Shown: positions 23,625 through 36,968, counted from the first letter of the stretch. The stretch is 64,000 bases of DNA from Zingiber officinale (GCF_018446385.1 NC_056002.1:32722636-32786635), one strand, 5' to 3'. A program made the numbers and translations. The notes: generated by a model from the letters alone, not told the origin.

Positions 23625-25015
23625 TGTTGGTTGCTACTCGGAAAACCTAGAGGTTCCACTGTACAAAAATTTTGTACAAAGGTCTGAACCTTTTCCTAGC
23701 TACTATATGTTCTTTTAAATTAAATTTTGGATCGCCTGCGGAACTTAACACGTTTGATCCAAAACTTAATCTATTTGTTCTTTTAGGTTTAGACTTGGAT
23801 CTCCTGCGGAACTTAACACGTTCAATCCAAATCACCTAAGTTATTAATTCCATTAAATATTAATTTCCATAATTGGTTCCCAGTACTGACGTGGCGAGGC
23901 ACATGGCCTTCTTGGATATGGGAACAACCACCACCGACTAGACAAAACCTTTTAAGGAAAGCTAATATTTAATTTCCTAAAATAACTTTAGGTTAACCGA
24001 AAGGAACAATCAAATCACAAGGAAAAGAAGAAAACATAAGAACACTACATCGAAAATAAATTTGAAATACTAGAATTGTAAGCCTCTTGTATTTGGTATT
24101 ATTTCCAAAAATAACTAGTATGATGCGGAAAGGAAAAATTACTAGTTATACCTTTTAGAAAGACCTCTTGATCTTCTACCGTATTCCTCTTCTAACCTCG
24201 GACATTGTGTGGGCAACGATCTTCCGAGATGAGAAACCACCAAAGCACCTTCTTCTCCTCCTAGCTAGGTTCGGCCAAAACAAAAGCTTTACCAAGGATG
24301 AAGAAAAAAAAACACCAACCAAGCTCCAAGGATGCAATCTTCCTCTCCTTCTTCTTCTTCTTCTCCAAGTAGTATCCGGCCACCACAAGAGCTCCAAGCC
24401 AAGAAGGGTTTTGGCCACCACAAAGAGGAAGAGAGGGAGAAAGGATGGCCGACCACAACACCAAGGAAAAGAGGGAGAGAATAATAGAGGTTGTAACCCA
24501 TGAAGGCATCCCAACCCCTTCTTTTATATTCCTTGGCTTTGGAAAATAAGGAAATTTATTTATAATAAAATTTTCTTAACTTTCCTTGACAATAATTAAT
24601 TAAGAAAAATTAAATAAAATTTCCTAATTAATTGTATGTGGTCGGCCACCTCATATAGAGCAAATAAGATAATTTTAAATCAACAATTAAAACTTCCTTA
24701 TTTGTCTTTGGAAATTTTAAAAAACAAAATTTCCCTTTAAAATCCCTTCATGGTTGATAAAAAGAAATTTCTATAATTTTAATTTTTCAACATGTGAATA
24801 ATTTTCAAAGAGAAAAAATAAAATATCTTTCCAATCTACAAATAAGGAAAGAGATCTAATCTCTTTCTTTAATCTTTTGTAGATCCTTTTTAAGAGAGAT
24901 ATTTTAATTTTAATTCTCTTTAATAAATTATATCTTCCACATAATAAAAATTAAAATTAATTTTTTTTAATTTAATGGGGGTCGGCCACCTAAGCTTGGG
25001 TTCAAGCTAGGGCCG

Positions 25016-27354
25016 TGTAACTCCCCACCCTCCTCGCTACTGGACTGTGAGGGCGGGGCGCTACTGCTCTACTAACTTATCTTAACTATCCTTGTTCACA
25101 TGTTGATAGTAATTCCTAAAACTCTCGGAGAACTCAAAACATACAATTAACTAGCAGCGGAAGACTAAATGACTCATCTAATACATTCTACTCAACTCTT
25201 TGTTAATAAATTCTTATGCTAAATCCCAAGGCTTCTATAGTCCAAGCATCACACATCCATCCGCACCTCCTTGTCGCATTCCTTTACTATAGCTTTTCCT
25301 TTCCTTTATCTGCAGTAAGAGGAAATGCATCTATAAGCAAAATTGCTTAGTAAGCGCTATCTAACTCACAAAACTCGAGTATGCATGTAAGCTGAAAGAA
25401 ATCTAGAAACTAAATGCTCGTCTAATAGCAAACGAAATATAGCATACTGAAATACTAAACATGTAAGAAAATCTAAACAACATGTCAGTATATAAGAAAG
25501 CTAAACTTGTTGAATTTTAAACTTATGTGAAACTTATTTCTTTTGTTTGAAAACTTATATTTTAATACTTCAAAATAATAATCAACTTTCTTCTTGGGCC
25601 AGACAACTGTACTTGCTATGCGCGCATCCCTAACTAGACCCGAGATAGCTGGTCCCGAATCTAGTAGGGTTTACTAGGTTATCTAAACCTAGGGACGACT
25701 ATGGGAGCCCAGCCCAAGGACAACTGAGAGTCCTGCATACTGGGTTATCTAAACCTAGGGACGACTATGGGAGCCCAACCCAAGGACAACTGAGAGTCCA
25801 GTACAGTGCCACTGATAAAAGTAAAATACTTGTTATTTTTTAATACTTCTAATATATAATGCCTCGGCATTTTAACGAGCACCTTGCGTGCCAAAATCCC
25901 TAAAGTCTTGACTTTGGGATCTACTTAAGGCCTTGGCCTTTTTCTTTCTTTTCTTTATCTTTCTTTTACTTGTTAATACCTCTAATAAAAGAATGCTTCT
26001 TTAAAAACTGAAATATTTAAACAAATTCTAACTTTGAAATGCATAAACAAAAATCTGCATACTATGCTAATCAAAATTCTGCATACTATTCTAATCAAGA
26101 TTCTGCATTCTATGCTACACAATTTCTGCATACTATGCAAACATAAAATCTGCACTATAAACTTAATTAAAATCTGCACTATAAGCCTACATAAAAATCT
26201 GAACTATAAGCTTAATTAAAATTTGTACTATAGGCTTAATTAAAAATCTGCATATAAGCGCTTAATTAAAATCTACAATATAAGCTCTACATAAAAATCT
26301 GCACTATAAGCTTAATTAAAATCTGTACTATAGGCTTAATTAAAAATCTGCACTATAAGCGCTTAATTAAAATCTACAATATAAGCTCTACATAAAAATT
26401 TGCATTATAAGCTTAATTAAAATCTGCACTATATGCTTAATTAAAAATCTGCACTATAAGCGCTTCTTATGCTTCGAATTCAAGAAGAACAAAGGTCTGA
26501 AACTACTCCTACTGCAGGTGAGAAGCACTTACCTTTGCGTTCTTGGACTTACAACCGGAAAGAAAACTTCTAGGGGTTGCGGGAATTGCAAGCTTCGACC
26601 CCTCCTTCGTGCTCACGGTTTCCCCTTGACGAGAGGATCACAACCATGTGAAGATCTCCCGGAAATCTCCCTTGGTCTGCCACCGGAGAGGAACCCTAGA
26701 TCCCCCCCTTTTTTCCTTCGCCCAAACAGGAGACGCTTTGCCGTCAGGAGAGAAAAGGAGAGCAGAGGTTTAGGTTTTGGAAAATAATCCCTAAGTTCTC
26801 CCTTTTTATAACTTAATATTTCTGTTAACTATCTTAAATAAATTCGCTACTTTTTCTAAACAAACAAATCCAACATCAACTTATCCTTTTTAAAATCCAA
26901 TATTCTGTTAACTATCTTAAATAAATTCGCTACATTTTCTAAACAGACAAATCCAACATCAACTTATCCCTTTTATAATCCAATATTCTGTTAATTATCT
27001 TAAATAAATTCGCTACCTTTTCTAAACAGACAAATCCAACATCAACTTATCCCTTTTATAATCCAATATTCTGTTAACTCCTTAAATAAATTTTTCTAAC
27101 TTTTCTAAACAGATTTGTCCGTTTGCACACCTGGTCAGCTGGGTTTTGACCGAGTCAAAGGTCGTGGGTTCAATTCTCGGCTTGGATATTTTTTTGTCGA
27201 AACTTCTTTCATTTAGTAAAAATACCAAACGACCTCCAAAAATTGCATAAAAATACTCTAAAAATTTCTATAAAACTCTAGAATATTTCTAAAGTATTTC
27301 TAAATATTTTTAACCACTATTAGGACTCGTAATGAGGAATTTTGGATCGTTACA
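25016..27354 (-). repeat. Solo LTR of family L1, nested
   Basis: 2339 bp from TGTAACTCCCC to GGATCGTTACA on the plus strand. Flanks are GGCCG (25011-25015) and GGCTG (27355-27359), a one-mismatch 5-bp target duplication. The uninterrupted copia LTR at about 9396-9412 reads straight across. It holds a duplicated 60-bp block (25675-25800), short 'aaatctgcactataagctta' type repeats (26040-26470) and the 84-bp tandem repeat (26874-27100). The frame at 26518-26787 is not supported as a gene. Confidence 0.9.
26040..26470. repeat. Short tandem repeats in L1 LTR
   Basis: Irregular runs of about 22-30 bp units containing 'aaatctgcactataagctt' and 'cttaattaaaatctgcac'. Similar but sparser units are at 1330-1440 in reverse complement. 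Non-coding. Confidence 0.75.
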
Positions 27355-28362
27355 GGCTGGCCACCCATGAATCAAGGCTTGGCCGGCCCTAGCTTGAACC
27401 ACAAGCTAGCTTGGCCGGCCCCTTATCATGGGTATGAAGGTGGGTATAATACTCTATAAATAAGAGGCTACGATAGGGACCGAGAGGAGGAATTGGTTTT
27501 GGTCTCCCGATAAAATTAAGCATCCCGTGTTCGCCCCGAACACACAACTTAATTTTATCAATAATAATTCATTCCACTAGAGAACTATTATTGAACTACC
27601 GCACCAATCCCAAATTACATTTTTGGGCTCCTTCTTATTATGAGTGTGTTAGTCTCCCCGTGTTTAAGATAACAAATATCCACTAATTAAGTAAGTTACT
27701 GACAACTCACTTAATTAATATCTAGCTCCAAGAGTAGTACCACTCAACTTCATCGTCATGTCGGACTAAGTCCACCTGCAGGGTTTAACATGACAATCCT
27801 TATGAGCTCCTCTTGGAGACATTCTCAACCTAGATCACTAGGACATAGTTTCCTTCTATAATCAACAACACACACTATAAGTGATATCATTTCCCAACTT
27901 ATCGGGCTTATTGATTTATCGAACTAAATCTCACCCATTGATAAATTAAAGAAATAAATATCAAATATATGTGCTTGTTATTATATTGGGATTAAGAGCA
28001 CACACTTCCATAATAACTGAGGTCTTTGTTCCTTTATAAAGTCAGTATAAAAGAAACGACCTCAAATGGTCCTACTCAATACACTCTAAGTGTAATTATA
28101 TAGTTAAGATAAACTAATACCTAATTACACTACGACCTTCCAATGGTTTGTTCCTTTCCATCTTGGTCGTGAGCTACTGTTTATAATTTATAAGGAACCG
28201 ATAACATGATCTTCTGTGTGTGACACCACACACCATGTTATCTACAATATAAATTAATTGAACAATTACATTTATCATAAATGTAGACATTTGACCAATG
28301 TGATTCTTATTTCTAGATAAATGTTTATACCAAAAGCTAGGCTTTTAGTAAACATCCTAACA

Positions 28363-30540
28363 ATCTCCCACTTATACTAAAAGACTAAGCTGCTATATCT
28401 GCTACCATACATCTGATTCCCAAACCTTCAGCATGCCCATCAAAAGCTCTTGCCTTAAGGGCTTTAGTGAAAGGATCTTCTAGGTTATCACTTGATGCAA
28501 TCTAGGCAGCAACAACTTCTTCTCGTTTATACGATTTCTCGTATTGGGTGGTACTTGCGCTCTATTGCGTTTATTTACCTTATAGACTTATGGTTTCTTC
28601 GAGTTTGCTACTGCACCACTATTATTACAATGAATTGTAATAATTTTTGGACAAACCAGAAATCATATCTAAGTCCATCTTGAGGTTATTGAGTCATTTA
28701 GCTTTTATGGCTATCTCAGAGGCTTGCCATATACTCAGTTTCTATGGTGGAGTCCAGAAAAACACCTATGCTTATCACTCTTCCATAGTTATGACTTTTC
28801 CTCCTAAAGTAAACACAAAACCCCGAGGTTGACTTATTATTGTCCCTCTCTGATTGGAAGTCAAAATTCGTGCAACCCACAAAGACCAAATTAACTGCCT
28901 TATAAGCTAGCATATAATCTCTAGTGCCTCTAAGGTACTTTAATATATGCTTTACTGCAGTCCAATGTCCTTGTCTAGGGTTACTTTGATATCTGTTAAT
29001 TATGCCCTTGGCAAAATAGATTTCTGATCTCGTGCATAGCATACATTAGGCTATCTATCTTTCGAAGCATAAAGAACTGCCTACATGTCCTCAATCTCCT
29101 TTGATGTCATCGGAGACATCTCTTTAGATAAAGACACTCCATGCTTAAAAGGTAGAAAACCTTTCTTGGAGATTTGCATGCTAAAACGAGCTTGTTATAT
29201 AAAGCTTGAGATAAGCACAACATTCTTTTCTTGCGAACCTTGTTCCCAAGAATATGTGCTTATTTTCCTAAGTCCTTTATAACGAATTACTTGGACAACC
29301 ATACCCTTACTTCCGATAACACCTTGATATTATTTCCAACTATCAAAAATGTAATCTACGTATAGTACAAGAAATACCACCACGTTTCCATCACACCTTT
29401 TGTATACACAAGACTTATCCGGTTACTAAATAAATCCATAGGTCTGGATAACTTTGATAAACCGGATTTTCCAAGACCTTTGAAGCTTTGTCTCAGTCCA
29501 TAGACTGATTGAGCTTGCACACAAGATGCTCTTAGCCCTTTGCAATGAACCCTTCTGGTTGCTTTATATGGATGCTTTTTCAAGACTTCCATTAAGGAAT
29601 GCTATCTTGACATCCACTTGCCAAATAGATAAAGGAGTCCAGATAGATTTAAGCATGGCTACCAATGAAAAAGTTTCCTTTTTCATCAAGCCTTGCTTTG
29701 AAAGTTTCTACCTTCCTGTCTATCCCTCTTTTCCTATTATAGACCTTTTTATACCCAAAGACTTTTACACCATTTGGTGGTTCTACTAGCTTCCAGATTT
29801 TATTAGAATACATATATTCTAATTCTGTTATTCATTACTCTTTGCCAAGATGCTGCATCTTTATCTTGGAGTGCTTCGTCATATGTCCGGAGATCAGGTT
29901 CATGTCCTCCAGGGATCGAGTCCAAAAACTCTCCCAAAACATGAATCTTTTTAGGTTGCCTAACAACACTCCCACTACGACGAGGCACTTTCTGCAATTG
30001 TGTATCATTTGTGATACGTGTTGCAGTTTCTTGTGATATTTCATCTTGTACAGTTGGTACTAGGTTAGACATGTCCTTTATTATTTCCTTAAGAACAAAT
30101 TTACTTATGGGCACGTGATTTATTACATAGTCCTTTTCTAAAAATCGGTTATTGATGCTAACAATGACCTTCTGATTTTTAAGACTATAATCCTACTTTC
30201 ATTTCTCTAGGATAACCCACAAACAAGTGAATTCCTGTCCAACTTATCATTATCTCTCTTCAGCATATGTGTTGGACTACCCGAATCCGAATATGCTTCA
30301 AAATAGGCTTACGCTTATTCAGCAATTCTATATGAGTAGAGAGTTCTGACTTTGGAAATACTATGTTCACTTCCGTTTCCAGAGTATATCCTTAAAATGA
30401 ATTTGGTAATTTTCCAAATAACTCATCATCAATCTACTTATTTCTATAAGAGTCCTATACCTTCCTTTTTCTACACCATTCTATTGGGGTGTACCAGGTG
30501 CAGTTAGTTTGGATTGAATCCCTACTTCTGATAAGTAAAT
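28363..30540 (-). pseudogene. Copia pol remnants: RT and RNase H (fossil)
   Basis: Minus-strand remnants behind the 3' LTR. RNase H-proximal blocks ('NPRQGHWTAVKHILKYLRGT', 'NKSTSGFCVYF') are at 28716-29042. RT blocks ('SVYGLRQ', 'YTKGVMETWWYFLYYT') are at 29356-29592. The RT N-terminal block ('TYDEALQDKDAASWQRVMNN') is at 29803-30114. Integrase-end remnants reach about 30500. Heavily broken. The right limit with the next element is approximate. Confidence 0.8.
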
Positions 30541-31250
30541 ATATGTAATAAAAACAATTTATATTCAAATAAGTCCAAATATTTTTCAATTGAAAAAGTA
30601 TATTACCTCCCCCTAGACTTAACATACTTCTCCCCCTTTGATCACATAAAAATTGGGGTTATAAACAAGTCAAAGGTAAACTAAGAAAGACTTTAAGTGT
30701 AAAATATTTTTAAAATGTCTAAGTAAAGACACTCTTCAGAATTTTTCTTTCGAGAAAAGTTTAAGTAAAACATTTTTCAGATAAAAACAATCATTAGTGT
30801 TAAAAAAAATTTTAAGTTTGAAACTTATTTCAACATTTCCTAAAAAAAAATTTCTAAGTTAAATTTGAGAAAAAAAATTATAAGGCAACATTAAAAAAAA
30901 TTCTTAGTCAATATATATATATATATATATATTAAAAAAATCTTAAGGCAAAAAAAATATTCCAATTTAACTTTCATAAACAATTTCTAAAAAAATTCTA
31001 AGTCAAGTTAAAAAAAAAATTAAATATTTTCTAACACAAATTGAATAACTCTTTTAAAGCATTAAGTAATTTAAATTAATGCTTTTTCAGTTAGTCAATT
31101 AAACTTTTCATTTCGATACTTGGCTTCCAGGTCATGGTGAGGCACTAGGCCTTCTTGGTTATTGGAGCAACAACCACTTCCTTAGACAAAGTCTCATAAT
31201 GAAATTAGTTGTTTAATTTCCTTGCTGAAAATACTAAATCTGATTTTAAT
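30541..31250 (-). other. AT-rich SIRE-like non-coding stretch
   Basis: Contains plus-strand 'cctccccctagacttaac' and 'acttctccccctttgatcac', whose complements resemble the purine-rich 3' internal region of SIRE-type copia elements. Poly-A/T runs and an (AT)n microsatellite (30908-30931) follow. A block at 31115-31200 resembles part of the copia LTRs elsewhere in the window. No coding frame is supported. Confidence 0.5.
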
Positions 31251-31251
31251 T

Positions 31252-32703
31252 TTAAATTAAACAGGTTTTTGGAACCCAGTAGAGGTTCCTACCTATAGGA
31301 TTAACCAAGTATTTCCTAGGTACATAGATTTTTGATATATTTCTAATTTGACTTTGGTGAAATCTATAATACCAATTTAAACCTCTATAATTTCTAAAAG
31401 TAGAAATATTTGAACCATTAGATTTTTTCAATATTTTTATTTCTTCTTTTAGTTTTCCATTTTCAATTTTCAATTTTTCAAAATCCTCTATAAGACATGA
31501 TTTTGCCAAAATTCTTTTTGTTTTTAGAATTTCATTTTCTAATTTGGTATTTTTATTTTCTAATTTATACATGGATTTAGCCATTGCCTTAATACCAAAA
31601 TAAAGTTCATCAGGGGGTAAGAGGCATACCTCACTTACCATATCAGACTTAAAGCCTGAATCTCCCCCTGCTTCGCTACTTCCATCTGAAGTCGCTCCCC
31701 CTTCATCGATGTTGGGTTCTGATATGCTTTGTCCTTCGTAGCTTGCCATCAGTGCAATCCCCGCATATTCTTGAATCTCGGACTCAGATGAGGAAGTGTC
31801 GTCCCAAGTGGCTTTTAGGTTCTTGTGTTTCTTGGGTGTCTTCATTTTGTCCTTCTTTAGTTTTGGGCAATCGTCTCTTAAGTGTCCTTCCTTTTGACAC
31901 TGGTAGCAACGCACTTTTCTTCTATTTCATGGATTCTTTTTATTCTGCATTTCTTTAAATTTATTAGTTCTAAAAAACTTTTTAAAGTTTCTTACCATGT
32001 ATGCTTCCTGATCATCCTCTGAGTCTGACTCGGGTTCATCCCTTTTGGCTGCGTTTAGCGCAATCATCTGGCTTGATTCCTTTGTTCCTGCGCACCTGGT
32101 TTCATGCAATTCAAGAGTGGAGAACAGTTCTTCTAGAGTACTAACCTCCAGGTCTTTCGAAATGTAGTAGGCATCGACGATTGATGTCCAATCTGATATT
32201 CTGGGAAACGCGTTGAGTGCGTAGCATATTGTTTCCCGATTTGTTACCGTTTCTCCGAGGTTCTCGAGACCAGTAATCAGTTCTTTTACCTTTGCGTGTA
32301 GACTAGATACCTTCTCACCTTTCTCTAGTCAGATGTTCATTAGCTTGTTCCGGAGGATGTCTCTTTTAGAGAGCTTCGCTTCGGACGTGCCTTCGTGGAG
32401 TTCCAGGAACTTCTCCCAGAGTTCTTTGGTAGATGAATAGCTTCCGATGCGGTTGACCTCTTGAGGCGGCAACACGCTCAGCAGGTGATATTTCGCACGG
32501 CTGTTTGCTACAGACTCATTCTGCTCCTTCTTTGTCCAGTGGCTCTCTTCTTTTTCTTCTCCATCTTGATTCATTGGAGCTACAAAACCATATTTCATAA
32601 TAAACCGAATTTCAAAATTAGTTCTTAGGAATACCTTCATACATCGCTTCCAGTCTGCGAAGTCCCCCTCGAATTTTGGTGGAACGATGCTTGGTCCGGC
32701 CAT
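31252..32703 (-). pseudogene. SIRE-like copia gag region (fossil)
   Basis: The frame at 32329-32703 begins MAGPSIVPPKFEGDFADW and has the gag block 'STKELWEKFLELHEGTSEAK'. The frame at 31252-31914 has a knuckle 'CYQCQKEGHLRDDCP' and ends 'GRNLYWVPKTCL', as in SIRE gag C-terminal regions. It sits directly left of a primer-binding site and LTR. Broken in several places. Confidence 0.85.
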
Positions 32704-32743
32704 CTCGTTGCTTCAATTGGCGGTTAGTCCTCCTGAAGCGCCT

Positions 32744-32758
32744 TGCTCTGACACCACT
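32744..32758 (-). other. Primer-binding site of the SIRE-like element
   Basis: Plus-strand 'gctctgacaccactt' reads AAGTGGTGTCAGAGC on the minus strand, close to the initiator Met tRNA complement, right beside the LTR at 32759. Confidence 0.7.
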
Positions 32759-33660
32759 TGTAGGTCCCTTTGGAGGCCGGCAAGAGGGGAGGGGTGAATT
32801 GCCCTACAAAAATTAAACCAAAAATCCTTCTCGGATATTCAACTAATTTAAAAGACACTTGTAATAATAAAACTAAGAGACTAAAAGAAAAGAGCAGACA
32901 CAAGAGATTTACTTGGTTTGCAATCAGGGGATTGCTAATCCAAGGAAAGTAAGTGCACTATCTGTTTATCTCCTTCGGGCAGAGTAGCCTCTTTACAGCA
33001 TTGACAGCACAAATAAAATAAACAGAATTGAAAGCACAGAGAAAACTGATTACAAGTAAGTTGTTCTGACTGTGTAGATCAGTGTTATATTTATAGCACT
33101 GGTCGGGGCGCCCCGAATGGGTTCCGGGCGCCCAGGGGGGGATAAAATTTTATCCCCCAACGATCAGATCGCGTTTGACGCTATCCTGGTCAAAATCCAG
33201 GTCTGGGCGCCCGGAAGGGTTCCGGGCGCCCCGGAGGGCTCCGGGCGCCCCGGACCCCAAAGTCAACAATGTTGACTTTTTCGCCTCCGGTTCAGCTTGT
33301 CTCGGTCCGGGTCTTGTTCGCTCCGTCTCCGCTAGCTTGGGTGATCTCGGCCATCCGGAATAGGGCTCACCCGAACCCAAGTTCCGGCCTTCTCCTCGAG
33401 CAGCCTTCCTTCCCGGTTTCTCATCCCTCGAACGCCGCGCACGTTCTTCTCGTCCACTGGTGTACTCTTCCGCGGTCACCTCGTCCCTCGGACGCACCGA
33501 GCCCGTCGGCTCTCTCTCCGTGCCGTCCTTCTCGCTAGCCGCGTCTTCCGCTCGACTTCCTGTGTTCCTAAGCTCCTGCACACTTAGACACAAGGGTTAA
33601 ACAAATGCAGGACCTAACTTAGCTTGTTTGATCACATCAAAACACCTTGGGGTTCCAACA
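32759..33660 (-). repeat. 5' LTR of the SIRE-like element, 902 bp
   Basis: Plus-strand limits are TGTAGGTCCC and GGTTCCAACA, so it reads TGTTGGAACC... on the minus strand. It carries repeated GC-rich self-complementary motifs 'tccgggcgcccc' between 33100 and 33255. Frames at 33150-33593 on both strands are chance frames in GC-rich LTR sequence. No partner LTR is seen. Confidence 0.8.
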
Positions 33661-33805
33661 CTAACTACCAACACTAGTAAGTATATATAAACTGCACATA
33701 TCATAAGACACTATCAAGAGATAAGTCAAAGGGTACCCGCCTCAAATAGAAGGTACAATCCAATCCGAAGTCGAGACGCCCGTCTCGAATCAAAGTCCTG
33801 CATCA

Positions 33806-33841
<36 letters not shown>

Positions 33842-34066
33842 TAGCTAAATCCAAATGAATAGCTAAATAAAATCCCTAAAACTAAATTAGGGTAAAACCA
33901 TAATCAAACACAATCATAACCCACCAAATTAAATCTACTGGTTAATTAGGATTAGTTATCTAATCCCTAATCACCAATTAGATTAGATATCTAAACTTAG
34001 ATTAGATCCAATAGTTGACTAGGGTTAATTGTCTTAACCCTAATCATTCCATTAGATTAACCCTAA
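33661..34066 (-). repeat. Ty3-I type LTR, middle part, inverted
   Basis: Reverse complement of about 34850-35100: both hold an (AT)n run next to 'tttagcta', a block with 'gacg..cgtctcgac', and 'gaggcgggtac' (in complement). It probably continues the inverted LTR at 22479-23624 on the far side of the copia pieces, with some sequence missing. Confidence 0.65.
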
Positions 34067-36675
34067 TCCTCCCGCGTGTCGTGCCCTAACCACCTCGCCG
34101 AGCCGTTTCTCCTCTCACGCCCTCACCACTCCTTCTCCCAAATCAGCGCCGCCCTCCCTCATGTCACTTCCTCTCCTTCTCCCGACGCAGAGCAGAGCCA
34201 ATCTTCCCTCTCCCATTGCATCGCCTTGCCGACACTGCACGGGGCAGTGCTGACCCTCGTTGGAGTGACTGAGTCTCATCCGCTGTGCCCTAGCACTGTC
34301 GTCGGCCACCAGGTCCGACCCAGTGCCACCGTCGCCTGTGCCTTAGCACCGCCGCCGACCATTGTGGACCCATGATCGGTTGTCGCCAGCCTGAAATCGA
34401 CACTGCCGGCCCATGCCCTCTCCCCCGATCACTGTCGATCTCACGCCTCAGCGTTGGTTGCTGATCACTAGAGAGGACCGAGCCACCTCCAAGCCCTAGT
34501 CTCGCCCACTTCTGATCTTCTGCCCTAGCACTGCTGTCGACGCCAACAACCACCACTAGCCCCCTTCTGATTCTTCACTACCGATCGAGGATTTTCGGTG
34601 GTCGGATTGAGGTAGGTTCTCCTTCAAGATCTTGTTTTAGGCGTGTGGGTGTTGTGCTGATGAGTTGAACAGTTAAAAACAGGGTTAGGCAGTGGCGTAT
34701 CTTCTTGTCCAGCAGCTGCTTACCTTGAATTTGCAGTAGCCAGCAACCCCTCATTCCAGCAGCAAACGGTCCTTCATTAGCAACAATCAACGGCTGTGAA
34801 TTGAGGTAAGGTGTAGAGAAATTTGATACAAATTGGTTAAGTGTGAATTATGTTTAGGTTTATGTGTTGATTAGGATTTTTGCCCTAATTTAGGGTAGCT
34901 AAATTATATATATATATATATTGTTTGATACAGGACTTTGACGCGAGACGAGCATCTCGACGACGGATTTGGATCGGATTGGATTTTCTATTGGAGGCGG
35001 GTACTTTGACTTATCTTTTTAGATATGTCATTTGATATACATAGTAGTTTTTAACAAGTAGTAATAATTATGTTTCTTATCTACATTAGTTTGTCACTAC
35101 CAGATACCTATTACATGCTTGTTTTGCTTACTTGTTATGCATTCCACGTTAGTACCCACCTGATTTTATATACTTATAGAAGTAGTGACATAACCATGCC
35201 TTATTATGTTTAGGACCTAGGTTTTTATACCTTATCTGACTAGTGTACCTAGACCATTGATTTGATTAATTTATCCTATGGTACACATTATGTAGAGATG
35301 GATAGGATCATGATATTTCCATGCTTAGTGCCATGCACCATCTCGCATGATTGCATGTTGTGTGATGGTTGACTCCATTATTATTGAGCACATCGCCAGT
35401 TATATAGATCTGCACACACCACCACTCATGGGCTAGTGGTATGTCAGGCAGGGTATGTGGCAGTTCTGCTGTTAGGCTCCGCTGGTCCGGTGACTCAACG
35501 TGGTAGCCAGCAGACAGTTCTGCTCTGTTAGGCTCCGTTGGTCTGGTGACACAGCGTGGTAGCTGGCAGACAGTTTTGCTTTGTTTGGCTCCGTTGGTCT
35601 GCTTATAGGTAGTGTGACGCAGCGTGGTAGCCGGCAGGGATCCCTCCTCTAGACTTGCTCAGGGAGATGAGAGCATTGCGCTCCCCCACTTATGATTTGG
35701 GGTAGGAGGATAGGTGTACTCCAACAGCATCCCGTCCACTCGGTCACTCGAGAGCAGTGATGGTAGAGTACACGGTTGTCACAGTCCTACCCACTCTGCC
35801 TCACCATCCTGTGTGAGATGGCTGACTGGCAGTAGGGGTGACCAGGACATGCCATTAGCATCATACGCATTGATGCATTTATTTCTTCTGTTTACTGCAC
35901 TTATTTACTACATATTTGGTGGATGCATATGTTTGACATGCATACAGGATTTATGATACTCTCAGTCTGATGACCTTGTTATCTTTATACCAGGTCCTGG
36001 TTAGTACAGTTTTTCTCCTGTTTATTTCAGTTTGCACTTATCATTCTTATATCAGGAGACTGTATGCATAATTATTGCTATTGGCTATTTTTTACTATGC
36101 ATGTCAGTAGTTACCCGCTAAGGAGTTGACTCACCCCATTGTTATTACTATTTTCAGGTTGAGGCTATCCGGAGAGTTCCAATCGCTAGTCCCCCTGTAG
36201 ATCACAAGGATGTGTGTTTCTATCTTTTGGTTTTCTTATTATATTGTACTAGTCTATGTTTTCAGACTTGTTCTGGATTTGACACTTGGATCTTGTGTGA
36301 TCCCTTATTTGTCGATGAGTTTTCTTTTTATATATATTTGGATATGTTTTGCTACATGTCTGCCTGGGCGATAGAAGAGGTGAGTTGCTTTTATTTCCAT
36401 TGATGTGATTTGTGTTTTATGGGTGTAGTTGAGTAGGATATAAGTTTTGAGCTTTATGGGTATAGTTGAGTAGGAATATTGAGATGATTTCTATATCGTT
36501 GTTTTAAGTTGATTTGTTTACTATCATACTGCGTGGTTGTTGCTTATTTTTATTGTTATTGTTCCGGCCGTGTTGACCGAGGCATCTGGATGGTTGTAGG
36601 AAGTTTCAGATTGTCACCCGTACAAGGGAGATGCTGCTGAAATTTCTTCTGGCAGGGACTACCTGGGGCGTGACA
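34067..36675 (+). repeat. Ty3-I type LTR, direct copy lacking the left end
   Basis: 34067-34850 repeats 21700-22478. The rest runs to the LTR terminus GGGGCGTGACA at 36675. Together with 33661-34066 it forms a fold-back of LTR parts. The full LTR of this family would be about 2.8 kb. Frames at 34076-34375, 35714-35956 and 36212-36403 are not supported as genes. Confidence 0.8.
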
Positions 36676-36968
36676 GGTTCGATAAAACTTTTTTATTAAT
36701 CATGCGAATAAATTAAGAGGCGCACATGAATAGAAGGCCAATATTTTTATACCCTATTTAAACATATAAATTTGATATTTTTATTCTTTTGTTAGTAATT
36801 TTTTTTCTTAATACATTTTCAAAAAAAAAAGTTTGGTGACGTTTTATCAATTGTTTATCACCTCGTTTAATCACTAAATTAAAAATGATTTTTAATTTGT
36901 TAGTAAAAAAAATCTTGGATTTTAATTGGGGGCATGCGCCAGTTTAATTGGATGGACGCTTAATATTA

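Larger units (their letters stand above)
23625..28362 (-). repeat. Copia (Angela/Tork-like) 3' LTR, interrupted by a solo L1 LTR
   Basis: Same LTR as 8009-10437, from TGTTGGTTGC to CATCCTAACA. Removing the nested 25016-27354 element and one target copy leaves about 2394 bp. A minus-strand purine tract TGGGAGAT lies at 28363-28370 and copia pol remnants lie to the right, so this is a 3' LTR of a minus-strand element. Frames at 24168-24514 are chance frames, present also in the solo LTR. Confidence 0.88.

Noticed and set aside
27140-27185. Possible tRNA gene ('gtgggttcaattctcggc')
   Set aside because: Only a T-arm-like box is seen. No acceptor stem, D arm or anticodon arm can be built around it.
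33150-33593. GC-rich frame of 147 codons rich in R, E and P
   Set aside because: It is inside the 902-bp SIRE-like LTR, with overlapping frames on the other strand.
35714-36403. Open frames with cysteine-rich or hydrophobic stretches
   Set aside because: They lie in the Ty3-I type LTR right part, and the inverted copy at 22479-23624 shows no protein conservation.
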